NCBI RefSeq assembly: GCF_000307265.1
Contig: NZ_DF158897.1
Location: 1-64,000 of the forward strand
Length of the DNA: 64,000 nucleotides
DNA from: Oscillibacter ruminantium GH1
GTDB lineage: Bacteria > Bacillota > Clostridia > Oscillospirales > Oscillospiraceae
Direction: 5' to 3'
Numbering within the stretch: the stretch's first letter is position 1; every line of letters starts with the position of its first letter. Below the pieces are notes generated by a model. It had not been told where the DNA came from, ran no database searches, and worked only from the letters and a program-made list of their open reading frames with translations. The translations under genes were made by a program, and so were the position numbers. Shown here in pieces: positions 18,394-27,571 of the stretch.

Positions 18394-18632
18394 GCAAGCT
18401 CCGCATCCCTTGCTTTCCCGCAAGCGGGAAACCGCGCTCACTCCACTGCTCCTCGTCTTCCCCGGTAAACGCTTCGCTGGTTTTCCGAGGAGAAGGGACG
18501 AAGACGCGCAAGCGCAAGCTCCGCATCCCTTGCTTTCCCGCAAGCGGGAAACCGCGCTCACTCCGCTGCTCCTCGTCTTCCCCGGTAAACGCTTCGCTGG
18601 TTTCCCGGGGAGAAGAGACGAAGACGCGCAAA
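18394..18632. repeat. Two-copy 120-bp tandem repeat inside the purine operon
   Basis: A unit starting GCAAGCTCCGCATCCCTTGC at 18394 recurs at 18514, a period of exactly 120 bp, with only a few substitutions (for example CCACTG/CCGCTG and CCGAGG/CCGGGG). Each unit contains TTTCCCGCAAGCGGGAAA and a larger imperfect inverted repeat from CGTCTTCCCC to GGGGAGAAG..GACG, so each RNA copy would fold. No stop interrupts several frames on both strands, but those readings look like repeat artefacts rather than genes. It fills most of the 318-bp gap between the AICAR transformylase gene and purD. Confidence 0.9.
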
Positions 18633-18705
18633 CTCCAAAATTGCAGCAACGGAGACGCGTGCAGACCTCGCACAACTCTATGAACATTCATTCAGGGAGG
18701 GTCTT

Positions 18706-19983
18706 ATGAACATTCTCGTTGTGGGCGGCGGCGGCCGCGAACACGCCATCATCAAAAAGCTGAAGGAAAACCCCCGGGTCTCCAAGCTCTATGCCCTGCC
18801 GGGCAACGGCGGAATCGCCGCCGATGCGGAGTGCGCACAGATCAGCGCAACCGACATCTCGGCAATTGTGGACTTTGCCAAGTCTCGCGGGGTAGACTTT
18901 GCCGTGGTGGCTCCGGACGATCCCTTGGCAAAGGGCTGCGTGGATCGGCTGCACGAGGCGGGCATCCCCTGCTTCGGGCCGGACGCAAAAGCCGCCCGCA
19001 TCGAATCCAGCAAGGTATTCTCCAAAAATCTAATGAAGCACTATGGAATTCCCACAGCGGATTACGCCGTATTCAGCGACCCGAAAGCGGCGCTGGACTA
19101 TCTGAAAACCGCCCGCTATCCCATCGTGGTAAAGGCCGACGGACTGGCTCTGGGCAAGGGTGTTTTGATTCCTCAGACTTTTGCCGAGGCGGAGGCGGCG
19201 GTGAAATCCATTATGGAGGACAAGGTCTTCGGCGCGTCGGGCAACGAAATCGTGGTGGAGGAATTTTTGACCGGGCCGGAGGTCAGCGTGCTGGCCTTTA
19301 CAGACGGAACCGCCATCTCCCCCATGGTTTCCTCCATGGATCACAAGCGGGCGCTGGACGGCGACGCAGGCCCCAACACCGGCGGTATGGGTACCATCGC
19401 CCCCAACCCATTCTATACGCCGGACGTGGCCAAGGTCTGCATGGACACGATTTTCCTGCCCACCCTTGCCGCCATGCGGGCGGAGGGCTGCCTCTTCAAG
19501 GGCTGTTTGTACTTCGGCCTGATGCTGACCCCCGACGGCCCCAAGGTCATTGAATACAACTGCCGCTTCGGCGACCCGGAGACGCAGGTGGTACTGCCGC
19601 TTTTGAAAACCGATCTGTTGACGGTGATGCAGGCGGTGGAGAGCGAGACGCTGGCCGATCTCAACGTGGAGTGGTCAAGCGGCGCGGCGGCCTGCGTCAT
19701 TCTGGCCTCCGGCGGGTATCCCGGTACTTATGAAAAGGGAAAGGAAATCACGATCCCCAACACCCTTGCCGCCAATGTCACCCTCTATCATGCAGGCGAC
19801 ACGCTGGACGGCGGCAGGCTGGTCACCAGCGGCGGGCGGGTTTTGGGCGTCACCGCCTCAGCGCCCACGCTGAAGGAGGCCCTTGCGGATGCCTACGCCG
19901 CCGCCGAAACCATCCAATTTGACGGCGTTTATATGAGACACGACATCGGCCGCAAGGCGCTGGCCGTGATGGAGGAACGATGA
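18706..19983 (+). CDS. purD: GAR synthetase
   Basis: A 425-residue ATP-grasp enzyme joining phosphoribosylamine and glycine. It begins MNILVVGGGGREHAI and contains VVKADGLALGKGV, MVSSMDHKRALDGD, GPNTGGMGT and EYNCRFGDPETQ, all PurD signatures. GGAGGGTC precedes the ATG. Its stop overlaps the purL start. Confidence 0.97.
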   Translation: MNILVVGGGGREHAIIKKLKENPRVSKLYALPGNGGIAADAECAQISATDISAIVDFAKSRGVDFAVVAPDDPLAKGCVDRLHEAGIPCFGPDAKAARIESSKVFSKNLMKHYGIPTADYAVFSDPKAALDYLKTARYPIVVKADGLALGKGVLIPQTFAEAEAAVKSIMEDKVFGASGNEIVVEEFLTGPEVSVLAFTDGTAISPMVSSMDHKRALDGDAGPNTGGMGTIAPNPFYTPDVAKVCMDTIFLPTLAAMRAEGCLFKGCLYFGLMLTPDGPKVIEYNCRFGDPETQVVLPLLKTDLLTVMQAVESETLADLNVEWSSGAAACVILASGGYPGTYEKGKEITIPNTLAANVTLYHAGDTLDGGRLVTSGGRVLGVTASAPTLKEALADAYAAAETIQFDGVYMRHDIGRKALAVMEER

Positions 19984-22900
19984 TGGTACAACGGGTCTAC
20001 GCTGAAAAAAAAGAACCTCTGCGGCAGGAAGCCGCCGCGCTTTTGAGTGAATTGCAATCCGTTTTGGGCGTCTCCGCCTTGACAGGGCTGCGCCTTGTGA
20101 ACCGGTACGACGCGGAGGGCCTGACAACGGAAGATTTTCAGCGGGCCGTGAGCGCCGTGTTCTCCGAGCCGCAGGTGGACGACGTGTATACCGGTCTTCC
20201 CGCAGGAGAAACCGTGTTCGCCGTGGAATCCCTTCCCGGTCAGTTCGATCAGCGGGCGGATTCCGCCGCCCAGTGCATCCAGCTGCTCACCGGCGGGGAG
20301 CGCCCCGCCGTCCGCACGGCAAAGGTTTATCTGCTTTCCGGCGCACTGACGGAACAGGCCGTGGAAAAAATTAAGAACTACGTCGTCAACCCTGTGGAGG
20401 CGCGAGAAGCCTCCCTTGACGAAGCAGGAACCCTCCGGGTGGAGCATCCCGCTCCTTCCGCTGTGGAAACCGTGACCGGATTCACAATGTTGGACGGGGC
20501 GGGCCTTGCCGCTCTGCTGGACAAGCTGGGCCTTGCTATGGACTTGGACGACCTAAAATTTTTGCAGGCGCATTTCCGGGATGAGGAACGCCGCGACCCC
20601 ACCATCACGGAAATCCGCGTGGTGGATACCTATTGGTCCGATCACTGCCGGCACACCACCTTTTCCACCCACATTGACCGCGTGGAGGTGCTGGACGCCG
20701 AAGTGCAGGCGGCCTATCAGGAGTATCTCAGCGCTCGGGAGGAGGTGTACGGCGCGTCCAAGGCCGCGCTCCGTCCCCAGACGCTGATGGACATGGCCAC
20801 CATCGGCGCGAAGACGCTGAAAAAGCGGGGGCTGCTGCAAAATCTCGACCAGAGCGAGGAGATCAACGCCTGCTCCATTCACGTCACCGCCACGGTGGAC
20901 GGGGAAGAACAGGACTGGCTGCTGCTGTTCAAAAATGAAACCCACAACCACCCCACGGAAATTGAGCCTTTCGGCGGCGCGGCCACCTGCATCGGCGGGT
21001 GCATCCGCGACCCCCTCTCCGGTCGGGCCTACGTCTATCAAGCCATGCGCCTTACCGGCTGCGGCGATCCCCGCGCGTCCATGAGCGAGACGCTTCCCGG
21101 CAAGCTGCCCCAGCGAAAGCTGGCGCAGACGGCGGCGGCGGGCTACTCGTCCTATGGCAACCAGATCGGCCTTGCCACCGGCGTTGTGAACGAGCTTTAC
21201 CACCCGGGTTTTGTCGCCAAGCATCTGGAAGTCGGCGCGGTGGTGGGTGCGGCTCCGGCGGCAAACGTGGTGCGGGAGCGGCCCGCCCCCGGCGACGTGG
21301 TGATTTTGCTGGGCGGGCGCACCGGGCGAGACGGCATCGGCGGGGCCACCGGCTCCTCTAAGAGTCACAACCAAACCTCCCTCGCCACCATGGCCAGCGA
21401 GGTGCAAAAAGGCAACGCCCCGGAGGAACGGAAGATTCAGCGTCTGTTCCGGGACGGAAACGTCACCCGCCTTATCAAACGGTGCAACGACTTTGGCGCG
21501 GGTGGGGTCTCCGTCGCCATCGGCGAGCTGGCGGACGGCCTGACCATTGACCTTGACAAGGTACGCAAAAAGTATGAGGGGTTGGACGGCACGGAGCTTG
21601 CCATCTCCGAGTCGCAGGAACGCATGGCGGTGGTGGTAGCCCCCGAAAACGCCGATGCCTTTATCGCCGCCGCAGAACGGGAAAATCTGGAGGCATATCC
21701 CGTGGCCGTGGTCACGGAGAGTCCCCGGATGGTTCTCACTTGGCGTGGGCAGACCGTAGCCAATCTGAGCCGGGAATTTTTGGACACCAACGGCGCGGTC
21801 AAGCACGCGACCGTGGAGGTTTCAGAGGGAACCCACAACGCCAGCGATCTTCACGGGGAGAACGCCTCCTCCCTCCGCACCGTTGCCGCCAGTCTGAATA
21901 CCGCGCTCCAGCGGGGTCTTGGGGAGCGATTCGACTCCACCATCGGAGCGGGCAGCGTATTAATGCCCTTCGGTGGAAAGTTCCAGCGCACCCCTGCTCA
22001 GGTGATGGCAGCGCTGCTGCCCGTTTTGCCGGGACAGGAGACGGAGGACTGCTCTGTCATGAGCTGGGGCTGCGAGATTTTCCAAAAAGGGCAGCCCAAC
22101 CCCTATGAAAGCGCGTTATTCGCCGTGGTGGAATCTGTGGCAAAGCTGGTGGCCGCCGGATGCGACTACAAGACCGCGTATCTCACGTTTCAGGAGTATT
22201 TTGAAAAGCTGCGGGAGGAACCCACTCGCTGGGGCAAGCCCTTTGCCGCACTGCTTGGCGCGCTGCACGCCCAGCTGGGATTAGGCATTGCCGCCATCGG
22301 CGGCAAGGATTCCATGTCCGGGTCCTTTATGGATATGGATGTTCCCCCCACCCTGATTTCCTTTGCCATCGCGCCTGAGAAGGCGAAAAATATCCTCTCC
22401 CCGGAATTTAAAGAGGCCGGACACCCCGTCTACCTCTTCGAGACGGAGCCAAATGCCAAAGAGCTGGTGGATTTGAATGGCTGCAAGGCCATGTGGGAGA
22501 AGTTCCACGCCCTGTGCCGCGCCGGGAAGGTAAGAGCGGCTTGGGCCGTGGACTCCAGCTCCGCCGCGGCGGGCGTTGTAAAAATGACCTTTGGCAACCG
22601 CATCGGCTTTGCCGGTGCGGAAAACACGGGGCTCTATTCCGCCATGCCCGGCTCCATCGTGGCTGAGTTGACGGAAGATGTGGACTTCGGCGTTCTGGCG
22701 GGCCACACCATTAAGGCGGAAACCGTCTCCATCGACGGAGAAACCGCCTCCATCGCGGAGCTGCTGGCCCTCAGCGAGGGCGTTTTGGAATCCGTCTACC
22801 CCACGCGGGCAAAAACGGCGGCAGACCCCGTCCCCGTGCTCGAGGCACCCGCGTTCCACCGCATCGCGCCGAAAGTCGGCGTGGCAAAGCCCCGCATCCT

Positions 22901-23687
22901 GATTCCGGTCTTCCCCGGCACCAACTGCGAGTACGACAGCGCCCGGGCCGCCGCGCGGGCGGGGCTGGAACCGGAAATTCTGGTTCTGAACAACCAGAGC
23001 GGGCAGGGTGTGGCGGACTCTGTGGAGCGGTTTGTGAAATCCGCCCGCCAAAGTCAGATTATTTTTCTCCCCGGCGGCTTTTCCGGCGGCGACGAGCCGG
23101 ACGGCTCCGGAAAATTCATCACGGCGTTCTTCCGCAACGCCGCCGTGAAGGATGCGACCCACGACCTGCTGAACAACCGGGACGGACTGATGCTGGGCAT
23201 CTGCAACGGCTTCCAAGCCCTCATCAAACTGGGCCTTGTCCCCTATGGCGAGATTCGGGACACCGATGAAACCTGCCCCACCCTCACCTACAACGTCATC
23301 GGGCGGCACCAGTCCAAGATCGTCCACACCCGGGTGGCGTCCAACCGCTCTCCTTGGCTGGCGAAGGCCGATTTGGGCGGGGTCTACACCGTTCCCGTGT
23401 CCCACGGCGAAGGCCGGTTCCTGTGCAGTGAAACGCTTTTACAGGAGTTGGCGGAGAACGGGCAGATTGCCACCCAGTATGTAGATATCGAGGGCAATCC
23501 CTCCATGGACGTGGAGTGGAACCCCAACGGCTCCGTCTGGGCCGTGGAGGGCATTACCTCTCCCGACGGGCGCGTCTTCGGCAAGATGGGCCACGCGGAG
23601 CGCATCGGCCCCGCCCTGTACCGCAACGTCCCCGGCGACTATCATTTGCACCTGTTCGACGCGGCAAGGGATTATTTCTCCATTTGA
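19980..23687 (+). CDS. purL: FGAM synthase, single-chain
   Basis: A 1235-residue single-chain PurL that converts FGAR to FGAM with glutamine. The synthetase halves show DTYWSDHCRHTTF near 217, ETHNHPTEIEPFGGAATCIGG and GGKDSMSG. The C-terminal glutaminase has PVFPGTNCEYD and the nucleophile Cys in MLGICNGFQAL near 1075. It differs from the split PurS-PurQ-PurL of Bacillus. ATGATG gives two possible starts; the second, at 19983, has slightly better spacing to GGAGG. Confidence 0.97.
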   Translation: MMVQRVYAEKKEPLRQEAAALLSELQSVLGVSALTGLRLVNRYDAEGLTTEDFQRAVSAVFSEPQVDDVYTGLPAGETVFAVESLPGQFDQRADSAAQCIQLLTGGERPAVRTAKVYLLSGALTEQAVEKIKNYVVNPVEAREASLDEAGTLRVEHPAPSAVETVTGFTMLDGAGLAALLDKLGLAMDLDDLKFLQAHFRDEERRDPTITEIRVVDTYWSDHCRHTTFSTHIDRVEVLDAEVQAAYQEYLSAREEVYGASKAALRPQTLMDMATIGAKTLKKRGLLQNLDQSEEINACSIHVTATVDGEEQDWLLLFKNETHNHPTEIEPFGGAATCIGGCIRDPLSGRAYVYQAMRLTGCGDPRASMSETLPGKLPQRKLAQTAAAGYSSYGNQIGLATGVVNELYHPGFVAKHLEVGAVVGAAPAANVVRERPAPGDVVILLGGRTGRDGIGGATGSSKSHNQTSLATMASEVQKGNAPEERKIQRLFRDGNVTRLIKRCNDFGAGGVSVAIGELADGLTIDLDKVRKKYEGLDGTELAISESQERMAVVVAPENADAFIAAAERENLEAYPVAVVTESPRMVLTWRGQTVANLSREFLDTNGAVKHATVEVSEGTHNASDLHGENASSLRTVAASLNTALQRGLGERFDSTIGAGSVLMPFGGKFQRTPAQVMAALLPVLPGQETEDCSVMSWGCEIFQKGQPNPYESALFAVVESVAKLVAAGCDYKTAYLTFQEYFEKLREEPTRWGKPFAALLGALHAQLGLGIAAIGGKDSMSGSFMDMDVPPTLISFAIAPEKAKNILSPEFKEAGHPVYLFETEPNAKELVDLNGCKAMWEKFHALCRAGKVRAAWAVDSSSAAAGVVKMTFGNRIGFAGAENTGLYSAMPGSIVAELTEDVDFGVLAGHTIKAETVSIDGETASIAELLALSEGVLESVYPTRAKTAADPVPVLEAPAFHRIAPKVGVAKPRILIPVFPGTNCEYDSARAAARAGLEPEILVLNNQSGQGVADSVERFVKSARQSQIIFLPGGFSGGDEPDGSGKFITAFFRNAAVKDATHDLLNNRDGLMLGICNGFQALIKLGLVPYGEIRDTDETCPTLTYNVIGRHQSKIVHTRVASNRSPWLAKADLGGVYTVPVSHGEGRFLCSETLLQELAENGQIATQYVDIEGNPSMDVEWNPNGSVWAVEGITSPDGRVFGKMGHAERIGPALYRNVPGDYHLHLFDAARDYFSI

Positions 23688-23745
23688 CCGTTGCTTTTTC
23701 CTGCAAACGTGGTATCCTAAGGAACAAGAAAAATTTTTTCGCGGC

Positions 23746-23774
23746 GCATCTCCCCGGCTCTGCCGGGGAGATGC
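23746..23774 (+). promoter_or_regulatory. Hairpin in the guaB 5' leader
   Basis: A perfect 12-bp stem GCATCTCCCCGG/CCGGGGAGATGC with loop CTCTG lies between purL and the IMP dehydrogenase gene. No T run follows. A possible promoter (TTGCTT near 23692, TATCCT near 23713) lies upstream, so this is probably a leader hairpin. Confidence 0.5.
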
Positions 23775-23819
23775 CGCCATTCCAACTGAAACCCGAAATT
23801 CAACGAAAGAGGTGGCCGC

Positions 23820-25331
23820 ATGGCATATTTTTTTGAAGAGCCCTCCCATACCTTCAGTGAATATCTTCTGGTTCCGGGTTACTCCTCCGCGGAGTGCGTC
23901 CCGGCCAATGTGTCTCTGAAAACTCCCATCGTGAAATTCCGGCGGGGCGAGGAACCCACTCTCACCGCCAACGTTCCCATGGTTTCCGCCGTGATGCAGG
24001 CCGTCTCCGGTGACGAGATGGGCATTGCGCTGGCCCGGGAGGGCGGCGTGGCCTTTATCTTCGTGTCTCAGCCCATCGAACAGCAGGCCGAGATGGTGCG
24101 AAGAGTGAAAAATTACAAGGCCGGCTTTGTCACCAGCGACTCCAATCTCCGGCCCGACTGCACCCTGAACGACGTGCTGGCTCTGAAAGAGAAGTCCGGC
24201 CACTCCACCATGGCAGTGACCGAGGACGGCACCGGAACGGGGCGGCTCTTGGGCCTTGTCACCAGCCGGGACTATCGCGTCAGCCGTATGGACGGCACGG
24301 AGAAAGTCTCCGACTTCATGACTCCCATGGAAAAGATTATTTATGCTCCCGAGGGCACCAGCCTGAAGGAAGCCAACAACATTATCTGGGAGCACAAGCT
24401 CAACGCCCTGCCCATCGTCTCCGCCAGCGGCAATCTGGTGGCCTTCGTCTTCCGCAAGGATTATGACACCCACAAGGGCAACCCCTTGGAACTGCTGGAC
24501 AGCCAGAAACGCTATGTGGTGGGCGCGGGCATCAACACCCGCGATTACGAGGAGCGGGTCCCCGCTTTGGTAGAGGCCGGAGCGGACGTACTGGTGATGG
24601 ACTCCTCCGAAGGGTACTCCGAGTGGCAGAAGCGCTGCCTGAGCTGGGTCCGGGAAAAATACGGCGACAGCGTGAAGGTTGGCGCGGGCAACGTGGTGGA
24701 CGGCGAGGGCTTCCGCTATCTGGCAGACGCCGGAGCCGACTTTGTTAAAATCGGCATTGGCGGCGGCTCCATCTGCATCACCCGTGAAACAAAGGGCATT
24801 GGCCGCGGACAGGCCACGGCGGTGATCGACGTGGCCCGCGAGCGGGACAAATACTTTGAGGAAACAGGCGTGTATATCCCCTTGTGCGCCGACGGCGGCA
24901 TCGTGCAGGACTACCACATGACGCTGGCTCTGGCCATGGGTGCGGACTTTTGCATGCTGGGGCGGTACTTCTCCCGGTTTGACGAAAGCCCCACCCAGAA
25001 GGTGCTCATCGGCGGCAGCTATATGAAGGAATACTGGGGTGAGGGCAGCGCCCGCGCCCGGAACTGGCAGCGGTACGATTTGGGCGGCGACAAGAAGCTC
25101 TCCTTCGAGGAAGGCGTGGATTCCTATGTTCCCTATGCCGGGGCTCTGGCGGACGGCATGTCCACAACGCTGGCCAAGGTGCGCTCCACCATGTGCAACT
25201 GCGGCGCGCTGACCATCCCGGAGCTGCGGGACAAGGCCAAACTGACGCTGGTATCCTCTGTCTCCATTGTGGAGGGCGGCGCCCACGACGTGCTGCTGAA
25301 GGACACCACCAATTCCGGCGGCAGAAACTGA
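23820..25331 (+). CDS. guaB: IMP dehydrogenase
   Basis: A 503-residue TIM-barrel enzyme oxidising IMP to XMP, with two CBS domains inserted (about 95-215). The catalytic Cys is near residue 319 in [13 protein letters not shown], which differs from the common GPGSICTTR loop and marks a separate IMPDH clade. The flap segment [20 protein letters not shown] and the YAGALADG segment are present. It follows purL by 132 bp and commits purines to GMP. Confidence 0.94.
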   Translation: MAYFFEEPSHTFSEYLLVPGYSSAECVPANVSLKTPIVKFRRGEEPTLTANVPMVSAVMQAVSGDEMGIALAREGGVAFIFVSQPIEQQAEMVRRVKNYKAGFVTSDSNLRPDCTLNDVLALKEKSGHSTMAVTEDGTGTGRLLGLVTSRDYRVSRMDGTEKVSDFMTPMEKIIYAPEGTSLKEANNIIWEHKLNALPIVSASGNLVAFVFRKDYDTHKGNPLELLDSQKRYVVGAGINTRDYEERVPALVEAGADVLVMDSSEGYSEWQKRCLSWVREKYGDSVKVGAGNVVDGEGFRYLADAGADFVKIGIGGGSICITRETKGIGRGQATAVIDVARERDKYFEETGVYIPLCADGGIVQDYHMTLALAMGADFCMLGRYFSRFDESPTQKVLIGGSYMKEYWGEGSARARNWQRYDLGGDKKLSFEEGVDSYVPYAGALADGMSTTLAKVRSTMCNCGALTIPELRDKAKLTLVSSVSIVEGGAHDVLLKDTTNSGGRN

Positions 25332-25355
25332 TTTTTGCCCCTCTTTTCAGGAAAG

Positions 25356-25390
25356 AAAACGGCGCTGTCCCTTTTGGACAGCGCCGTTTT
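25356..25390. terminator. Bidirectional terminator between guaB and the SulP gene
   Basis: A perfect 15-bp stem (25356-25370 with 25376-25390) has T runs on both strands and serves the convergent genes on either side. Confidence 0.93.
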
Positions 25391-25420
25391 TGTTTTATCT
25401 ACTTGTCAAGGAGCCGCATA

Positions 25421-27064
25421 TTACACCGCCGCCTCGTTCTTCAATAGCTCCAGAATCGCCAGATCGGCGCTCCAAAAATAAGTGTCCTCGCCCACCAGCG
25501 CGGTAATTCCTGCCCGATCGAAATAGGAGCGGACCGCCTGTGTCATACCGCAGAACGCCACGGTCTTTCCCTGCTCCTTCAAGCTCTGGCACAGCTCCAG
25601 AACGGTTTGCACACCGGATACATCCACGCTGGGCATTCCCCGCAGGGACAGGATCACATGGTCATAGGCGGGCATCTCGCCCATGCGGCGGTTAAACTCG
25701 TCCACCGCGCCGAAGAACAAAGAGCCCGTGACATACGCTACGCCCGCAGTCTCCAGAATGGGGGCCTTTCCCTCGGCAGTGCGGAGGCGGTTCGCGTCGA
25801 TGCCGGAGAAGTTGACGGCAATGCGGCTGGAACGAGCCACATGCAAAATCGCGGAGTACAGCACGCCCAGCAGAATCGCCACCGTCAGGTCAAACGCCAC
25901 GGTCGCCAGCATGGTCAGAAGAAACTGGCTGATGCCGGACTTAAACCGGCGGGAGAAAATGTAGCGGATTCCCTCCCAGTCGTTCATACGCCATGCGGTG
26001 ACCATCAACACTCCAGCCAGCGCGGCTAACGGCAGCTTTGCCATCACGCCGCCCAGCAAAAACATGGAGGCCAGCAAAAATACAGAGTGAAACACGCTGG
26101 TGAGCCTTGTCTGCTGGCCGGATTTCACTGCTACGCTGGTACGGGCGATGGCCGCCGTGGCGGGAACACCGCCGAACAGCGGCAGCAAAACATTGCCCAC
26201 ACCCTGCGCAATCAACTCCTGATCGGCGTTGAACGTCTCGTTTTTCATCCGGGCGGCGGACGCGCCGCACAGCAAACTTTCAATCATCCCCAACGCCGCA
26301 ATGGTCACGATGGGTGACATCAAGTCCCCCAGCATGGTCAGGTTCAGACCGCTGAAAGAAAGCCGGTCGCTCAGCAGCAACGTCTGGGGGATGTCGCCCA
26401 CCACGGCCAAGCCGTCCATTTGAAACACCGCGGCCGCCACGGCGGCAAGAATAATCCCCACAAGGGACCCGGGGACCTTTGCCCCCCATTTCTTGGGCCA
26501 GACCAGCATCACGGCCACCACCAGCACACCGATGGCAACCGCCTGCCAGTTGGGGTGAAAACCCAGCCGACCGTAGGACGCGATCTTTTCCAGATTGGAA
26601 CTGCCCTCAGACACCGTTCCAAAAAAGTTATCAATCTGGCCCATGGCAATAATAACGGCAATGCCGGAGGTAAAGCCCATCACCACCGGCATGGGAATAA
26701 AGCCAATCAGCCTTCCCAGCCGCAAAATACCCGCCAACAGCAGCAGCACACCTGCCGCGAAGCTGGCGAAAAATACACCCTGAAGCCCATAAGTCCCCAC
26801 AATGCCAATGAGTACGGCGCTCATGGCCCCGGTGGGGCCGGAGATCTGATAGGACGCGCCGCCCAGCAGCGCAATGACAACTCCGGCGATAATGGCTGTG
26901 ACCAATCCGGCGGCCGCTGTGGCCCCGGAACTGACGCCAAAGGCAAGCGCCAGCGGCAGAGCCACGGCACACACGGTCAATCCGGCCATTACGTCCTGAC
27001 CCAGCCGGGTGGCGTTATACCCCCGAAATTCATTTTTTAAATCGGACACAAACTGCGAAAACAT
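25421..27064 (-). CDS. SulP-family anion transporter with STAS domain
   Basis: A 547-residue membrane protein with about 10-12 hydrophobic helices (about 30-400), including the SulP-type GLVTAIIAGVVIALLGGASYQISGPTG region, and a C-terminal cytoplasmic STAS domain (about 430-545, with LRGMPSVDVSGVQ). SulP proteins import sulfate or bicarbonate or exchange anions; the substrate cannot be told here. The ATG at 27064 follows GGGAGG; upstream in-frame codons lack a site. A terminator separates it from trxA. Confidence 0.9.
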   Translation of the reverse strand: MFSQFVSDLKNEFRGYNATRLGQDVMAGLTVCAVALPLALAFGVSSGATAAAGLVTAIIAGVVIALLGGASYQISGPTGAMSAVLIGIVGTYGLQGVFFASFAAGVLLLLAGILRLGRLIGFIPMPVVMGFTSGIAVIIAMGQIDNFFGTVSEGSSNLEKIASYGRLGFHPNWQAVAIGVLVVAVMLVWPKKWGAKVPGSLVGIILAAVAAAVFQMDGLAVVGDIPQTLLLSDRLSFSGLNLTMLGDLMSPIVTIAALGMIESLLCGASAARMKNETFNADQELIAQGVGNVLLPLFGGVPATAAIARTSVAVKSGQQTRLTSVFHSVFLLASMFLLGGVMAKLPLAALAGVLMVTAWRMNDWEGIRYIFSRRFKSGISQFLLTMLATVAFDLTVAILLGVLYSAILHVARSSRIAVNFSGIDANRLRTAEGKAPILETAGVAYVTGSLFFGAVDEFNRRMGEMPAYDHVILSLRGMPSVDVSGVQTVLELCQSLKEQGKTVAFCGMTQAVRSYFDRAGITALVGEDTYFWSADLAILELLKNEAAV

Positions 27065-27160
27065 GACAAGATTCCTCCCAAATTGTACTGAAACACGCAA
27101 TTTTTAATTATAGCACAGTACCACGAGAGGAACAAGGTAAACTTTCCCCAAAAAATAGGA

Positions 27161-27186
27161 GCGCCGCCGTTTCTAAACGGCGGCGC
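27161..27186 (-). terminator. Terminator of the arsR-trxR-trxA operon
   Basis: A 12-bp stem (27161-27172 with 27175-27186) is followed on the minus strand by CCTATTTTTTGG. It lies about 30 bases after the thioredoxin stop. Confidence 0.85.
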
Positions 27187-27218
27187 TTGATGACTTTCTA
27201 TGGGAAACAATTCGACCT

Positions 27219-27536
27219 TTACAGGTTTTCGTCCAGCACGTTGGTAAACGTCTCCGGAGGCATAACGCCCACCTTGCGGTCGAACTCTTTGCCGTTTTTC
27301 AAAAACACCAGCGTGGGAATGGACATAACGCCAAACCGCTGGGCAAGCTCAGGCTCCTCGTCAATATTTACCTTGCCAACCAGCGCTTTGCCGTCATATT
27401 CGTCGGCAATTTTCTCCACAAAGGGCGCCACCATTTTGCAGGGGCCGCACCAATCCGCCCAAAAATCCACCATTGCCAGAGGGGCCGCGTCCACCGCCGC
27501 GTCAAAATCCGCCTTCTTCAAATGCTGCAATGCCAT
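27219..27536 (-). CDS. trxA: Thioredoxin
   Basis: A 105-residue thioredoxin with the active site WADWCGPCK near residue 31 and the cis-proline segment MSIPTLVFLKNGKEF. GAAGGAG precedes the ATG. It is the last gene of a three-gene operon after an ArsR regulator and a flavin reductase, its likely electron donor. Confidence 0.97.
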   Translation of the reverse strand: MALQHLKKADFDAAVDAAPLAMVDFWADWCGPCKMVAPFVEKIADEYDGKALVGKVNIDEEPELAQRFGVMSIPTLVFLKNGKEFDRKVGVMPPETFTNVLDENL

Positions 27537-27571
27537 TTTATTGATCTCCTTCTATTTTAATTTGGTTCTCT

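Noticed and set aside
18394..18632. CRISPR array
   Set aside because: Only two long, near-identical units with no spacers between short repeats.
18410..18709. Open frames on both strands across the 120-bp repeat
   Set aside because: They arise from a 120-bp (40-codon) period without stops; the peptides repeat the same motif and lack ribosome binding sites.
20553..21806. A 417-codon open frame opposite purL
   Set aside because: Antisense to a certain gene, with low-complexity Gly/His/Arg composition.
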